From NCBI RefSeq assembly GCF_964656455.1, contig NC_135721.1, positions 86,594,754-86,658,753 on the forward strand: a stretch of DNA of 64,000 bases. The letters are read 5' to 3'. Position numbers and translations under genes: made by a program. Shown piece by piece: positions 60,190 to 64,000 of the stretch. Within the stretch, counting starts at the first letter, position 1, and the number at the start of each line of letters is the position of its first letter. This DNA is from Halichoerus grypus. Taxonomy: Eukaryota > Chordata > Mammalia > Carnivora > Phocidae. Below the pieces are notes generated by a model. It saw only the letters and a list, made by a program, of their open reading frames with translations, had not been told where the DNA came from and did no database searches.

Positions 60190-62160
60190 AGTAATCACCT
60201 ACCTAGCTCCACATTCGTCCTCTATATTTGGGGTGGGATGCGGAGACATTATAAGAGGGAAGCTAGGAAAATGCAAAAACATGTGTCTTGTATAATGACA
60301 ATACTATGTGCACATTCTACAAACTCTTCAAGTTCAGTGTGTCCCAAACAGAGGTCATCACGGGCCAGTGATGTACCACTTTGCACTAGATTGCACACAG
60401 CTCAAATCTGGAAGTCACTCCAGGCAACAGTTCTTCTCACCTATTCAAATTATCAATCACGAAACCAAACTAATTTCAGCTCCTAACATTTCTCCGTGTG
60501 TGCCTCCTTCTTCATGGCTAAACCCTCTATTTTCCACTCTCTAGTCTTTCATTGGTACTCTTATTCATATCCACCTCTTCCGTTACCATCTAAAGGACAA
60601 GGACTTTGAAAGTTGCATCTCCAGACCTTTCTCTAGACCAGGACCAGGCCAACTTGATATCTCCACATGGGCACCTCCAAGTACTCAGCTTACCCATGAT
60701 CAAACTCATGATCTCACTCCTAAATCCAGTTTTCCTCCAGAGTTATACTATTTCATTGAATAATATCATCATCTAGTCTGTTGCATATGCCAAAAGGCCT
60801 AGCTCCCTTGACTTTGCCACATCCCTTATCCCATATTCAATCCAACAACCCCTGTGGGATTCACCTCGTCAGATGCCTTGAATCCATCCACATGTATCCA
60901 TCTCCAGTGCCACCATGTTGCCTGTGCCTACCTGATATCTCACCCTCATTTCTGTACCTGCCTCCTCCCTGCCACTCCTAACTCTATAGGGATCGTTTCG
61001 TGCACGGCAGCCACCCTGAGCTTTCTGGAATGTAAGTCACATCATGCCACTCTCCTGCTCTCAATCCCTCTGGCTGCTTACCACTGTTCATAGAATAAAC
61101 TCCATACTCTCTGCTTTGGATTGCATGCTCCTACCAATTCTTGGCCCTGATTACTTCTCCAGCCTCATTACCTCACATGACCTCCCCCATTCAGCATTGC
61201 TCCAGCCTCCCTGCCTACTTCCCATTATTCACACATACCATGGTCTATTTTGTCACAGGGCTCCCTCAATCTGGAAAAATCTCGCCCACTCCATCACTCA
61301 GTTAATGCGTCCTGACCGGCAGCATCACTATTATCAAGAAGCTTTCCCTGACCCTCTGCCTTCTCAACAGGTCCTTGTCTGTTCAGTCTTATACTTTCCA
61401 TTCCTTCATGGCATTCATCTCCTTGGTAATTACACATCTCACTAGCAGATTATCTGATTTATCTCTGCCTCCCTTCCCTGCTCAGACTTCAAAGCTCCAT
61501 CAGAGTGGTGGTCATGGCGGCTTTCCTCCTTCTTGTGCTCTCTCTACAAAGCGCAGGACCTGACCTTATTAGGCACTCAGTAAAGAGCCACTAAATTACT
61601 GCCCGAAGAAGAATCCCCTGCCACTTCCACTCAAGTTCAGATGATCAGCACTCTTATCAATACTGGGTATTGCAGCAGCTGCCAAAGTGGCCTACAGGCT
61701 TCAAGACCCTCCTCAACTCTTGCTCAACCATCTTGAGACTGGTCTTGTCCATCACAAATGCAGCCTCGTCGCTCTGCATCCAAGGGCTCTTCAGGGGCCG
61801 CATGGTAAAGCCTACATGTAATTGGCCCCCTAAACCTTGACCTTATTTAACTCCATGGCCTCAGCTCCCACCACTCCTTACCTCATGCTTAGGTTTGCTC
61901 TAACAAAATTAGTTTTAGGTCCAATACAAACTATGCTAGTAGACACTTCTATGCTTTGTCTTATAGTATTCTCTCTGCCCTGCCTCACACTCTTTACTTT
62001 TATAAATTTGACTCATCCTTCAAAATTCAGCTGAAAAGCCATTTCCTCTTGGAAGCCTTCTAAGACCATTTACTTGCCACCCCTGTGGCTAATTCTGATT
62101 CTTTTCCTGGTCCCCCAGACACTATCTATAACTTTATTTATAACTCTATCCTTACTACAT
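60190..62160 (+). repeat. Long degraded L2
   Basis: cagtgtgtcccaaacagaggtcatc, aacttgatatctccacatgggcacctccaag, catgatctcactcctaaatccag, tgagctttctggaatg, tgctctcaatccctctggctgc, agattcaggaaaagcc-type text and ggactttccctgaccctctgcc follow L2 ORF2 and 3' end in order. It is intronic and has no intact frame. Confidence 0.65.
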
Positions 62161-62164
62161 AATG

Positions 62165-63230
62165 TGAAAATGATTCATTTATATCTATAACTCCACTACC
62201 ACCAGGATGACAGCTTCTCAATAGAAGAAATGATGGGTTTTTTTGTTTTTTTTTAGTTTTTAATTATTAGGTTCCAACAATTGGGGCATATACTAGATCA
62301 TAAATAAGTGCTTATTGCAACGACACGATATACAGACTATTGAACTCAATGACCTCTTGAATCCCCTATGGGATTTACTTGAGGTAGTCTTCATTTTGCC
62401 TTTCAAAGAATTCCTTCAGCTACCAGTGGAAAACTAAGCATGATAGTCATCAACCATTCAGTTTATTAAATGGGTCTGTGCCTAGTCTAGTCCAGGCACT
62501 GGGCTAGGTGTGGGAGATTCAACTCTGAACAAGACAAAGGTCTTTTTTGCCTACATCTGGAGAGCTAACAGGTAACATAAAACCCAAGAGCATAAAAATC
62601 ATGAAATGTAATACAATTAATTTTCTTAATTAAAGAGTTCTGGGTGGGAAGCAGGAAGCCACCCATGCTGAACACATGCCCCAAGAGAGCCATGCCATCA
62701 ATAAATTGCTAGGTACCACCCAGTACATTGAAGTCTGACAGAAATTAGTGACAGACATGATGGTCCAAGTCAAAGAAATATTCAGTCTTCAGTTCTTTCT
62801 ATTTAGATGAGTCAACATAGAAGACAACTGTCTACTGACAAAGGAGCAAAAGGCAATGTAGCAAGAACTCCTTGCTGAACGTGTTGAGAAGAAATGCTCA
62901 TCTGGGCACTGAAAGTCTTTGTCCTGGCCCGGTTTCTGTCACTAACCAGCTTTATAAGCTTCCTAAGTCACCCCTCCTGGGTCTCTATAAAATTAATGGC
63001 TTAAGCTAAATTATCTTTAGGGTTCCTTCTACCCCGAAGATTTTGTTTTCAAATCTCCAGGTCATATGTTCAAGCAAACTGGCTGCTCTGGGTTGAGAAC
63101 TGATGCCCCATGAGCATCAAGTATCCTGGAGCCCAGTCCAGAGACCTTGAACTCTGCATGCCCTGGGCAGGGGACGCCAAACCTGGAATGGCCCAGCAAA
63201 GTAGTCACACCAATGATGGCTGAGGGAAAT
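62165..63230. other. Intronic, partly an ancient repeat
   Basis: About 62450-62570 (aggcactgggctaggtgtgggagattcaactctgaacaagac) belongs to the family at 4820 and 57830. The rest has nothing I recognise. Confidence 0.4.
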
Positions 63231-63234
63231 AAGA

Positions 63235-63390
63235 GTAACAATAATATCTACCACTAGATGAACACCTATACTTTGCCAGGGACCCCAGTACCCACTTTAC
63301 ATACATGCTTTCATTTAATTTTCATACCAAGAGTGTTGGGTATTCTGTTTTTCCAGATGAGGAAACGAAACTGCTCATGCCTTTTGCCCT
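63235..63390 (+). repeat. MIR, close to the Ig2 exon
   Basis: aataatatctaccactagatgaacacc, catgctttcatttaattttcataccaagagtg, and ttccagatgaggaaacgaaac are MIR landmarks. It ends about 150 bp from the donor at 63540. Confidence 0.8.
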
Positions 63391-63540
63391 CTTCTTTCTA
63401 CCTCTGATTCTAACAATGGCAAGTCTGAGAGCCTGCGGACCCTCAAGAAAATCAAGATCAAGAATCACTGTTGCCCAAAAAGCCAGCCATCTCACGCAAA
63501 GCCAAGAGGAAGCCAAGGCGATGGATATGAGCGTACTTAC

Positions 63541-63700
63541 CGATATTCACCGTGATGCTGTTTAAAACAGTGTACTGTCTCCCTGTGTGTGTCAGTCGGG
63601 CTTGACATGCGTAGCTCCCTCCGTCCTCTGCTGAAACATTGCTCACCGAAAGCTTTGTTTCCCAGGAAATAAACCGTTCTCCTTTAATCTCTTCACAGCC
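63541..63700 (-). CDS. IL1RL2: IL1RL2 exon: second half of Ig domain 2
   Basis: A 160-bp exon with acceptor tttgtatttag and donor G|gtaagta. It starts in phase 0 with GGC TGT GAA GAG and ends in phase 1 (ATC G). The peptide runs GCEEIKGERF, then SVSNVSAEDGGSYACQA, and ends VLNSITVNI. It holds the Ig signature D-x-G-x-Y-x-C of strand F and an NVS glycosylation sequon. Human IL1RL2 has CNEIKGERF, VSNVSAEDRGNYACQA and VLNGITVSI at the same places. Its cysteines should pair within Ig2. It is the most 5' exon in the window, so the preceding exon lies beyond position 64,000. A (TAGA)n microsatellite lies about 150 bp upstream in the intron. Confidence 0.95.
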
Positions 63701-63851
63701 CTAAATACAAAAGTATATATACATACATAAATGAATTCAAAGAGTATTTTGGTGTATCAGTTACATTTCTAGTTAGCCCCATCCTATGCACCGTGGGGAG
63801 ATGCAAGAAACATATGTGATCCCCAGGGTAATTTATAATCTAACTGAAGAC

Positions 63852-63890
63852 AATATCTATATCTATAGATATCAATAGGTAGATAGAAAA

Positions 63891-63939
<49 letters not shown>

Positions 63940-63947
63940 CATAGATT
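63852..63947 (+). repeat. (TAGA)n microsatellite
   Basis: An imperfect start (ctatatctatagatatc), then about twelve perfect atag units at 63892-63939. Confidence 0.97.
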
Positions 63948-64000
63948 TGACAAAGAATATGTTACAGGCTACAGTGAGTACTATAAATATTAAGTCTAAT

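Larger units (their letters stand above)
38158..63700 (-). other. IL1RL2: IL1RL2 gene body, 3' part (7 exons, 6 introns)
   Basis: Seven exons on the minus strand join into one open frame of 391 codons plus stop. The product resembles human IL1RL2 throughout, as I recall that protein, and far more than IL1R1, IL1RL1 or IL18R1. Introns from 5' to 3' are about 3,922, 7,703, 771, 1,720, 8,548 and 1,703 bp, and all have GT-AG ends. Exon phases match at every junction, with no frameshift or internal stop, so this is an intact gene and not a retrocopy. The product is a single-pass type I receptor for IL-36 alpha, beta and gamma. By family knowledge it recruits IL1RAP and signals through its TIR domain. 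The 5' exons (signal peptide, Ig1, first half of Ig2) and the promoter lie outside the window. Confidence 0.96.

Noticed and set aside
63852..63947. Tandem repeats as a CRISPR array
   Set aside because: They are simple tetranucleotide microsatellites in a mammalian intron, without spacers.

Overview
This is a mammalian nuclear genomic window with one recognisable gene: the 3' two-thirds of IL1RL2 (the IL-36 receptor, also called IL-1Rrp2), on the minus strand. The organism is a carnivoran, most likely a caniform other than a dog (bear, seal, weasel or relatives). This follows from about 15 young tRNA-derived Can-SINE copies whose heads read GCGCCTGGGTGGCTCAG and whose bodies carry the ctgccttcggctcaggtcatgatcc type of sequence. 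From memory, dog and cat copies have different bodies. No RNA gene, CRISPR array or prokaryotic feature is present.

Layout. Positions 1-36,900 are intergenic and lie 3' of IL1RL2. In human the next gene in this direction is IL1RL1, but no IL1RL1 exon was recognised here. This part holds Can-SINEs, L1, L2 and MIR fragments, two or more LTRs, simple repeats, two CTCF-like motifs (about 24.64 kb and 29.55 kb) and an unexpected 139-bp inverted duplication (201-339 against 1972-2110). Positions 36,932-38,157 are the probable 3' UTR, whose best poly(A) signal lies inside an old MaLR-type LTR. Positions 38,158-63,700 hold seven coding exons of IL1RL2. Read 5' to 3' on the minus strand they are 63700-63541, 59618-59544, 51840-51711, 50939-50803, 49082-48939, 40390-40229 and 38525-38158. 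All have AG/GT splice borders, the phases join without a break, and they sum to 1,176 bp (391 codons plus stop). The signal peptide, the first Ig domain and the start of the second lie beyond position 64,000.

The exons encode the end of Ig domain 2, Ig domain 3 (split over three exons), the transmembrane segment and the cytoplasmic TIR domain with its three conserved boxes. The receptor binds IL-36 cytokines, pairs with IL1RAP and signals through MyD88 to NF-kappaB and MAP kinases. Points worth a second look are an early stop that shortens the tail after the TIR domain compared with human, a NAGNAG tandem acceptor at the Ig2/Ig3 linker exon, a possible secreted isoform by read-through of the exon before the transmembrane exon, and an LTR-derived poly(A) signal. 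Family names for repeats come from memory of consensus sequences and are approximate. Edges of old repeats are good to a few tens of bases at best.
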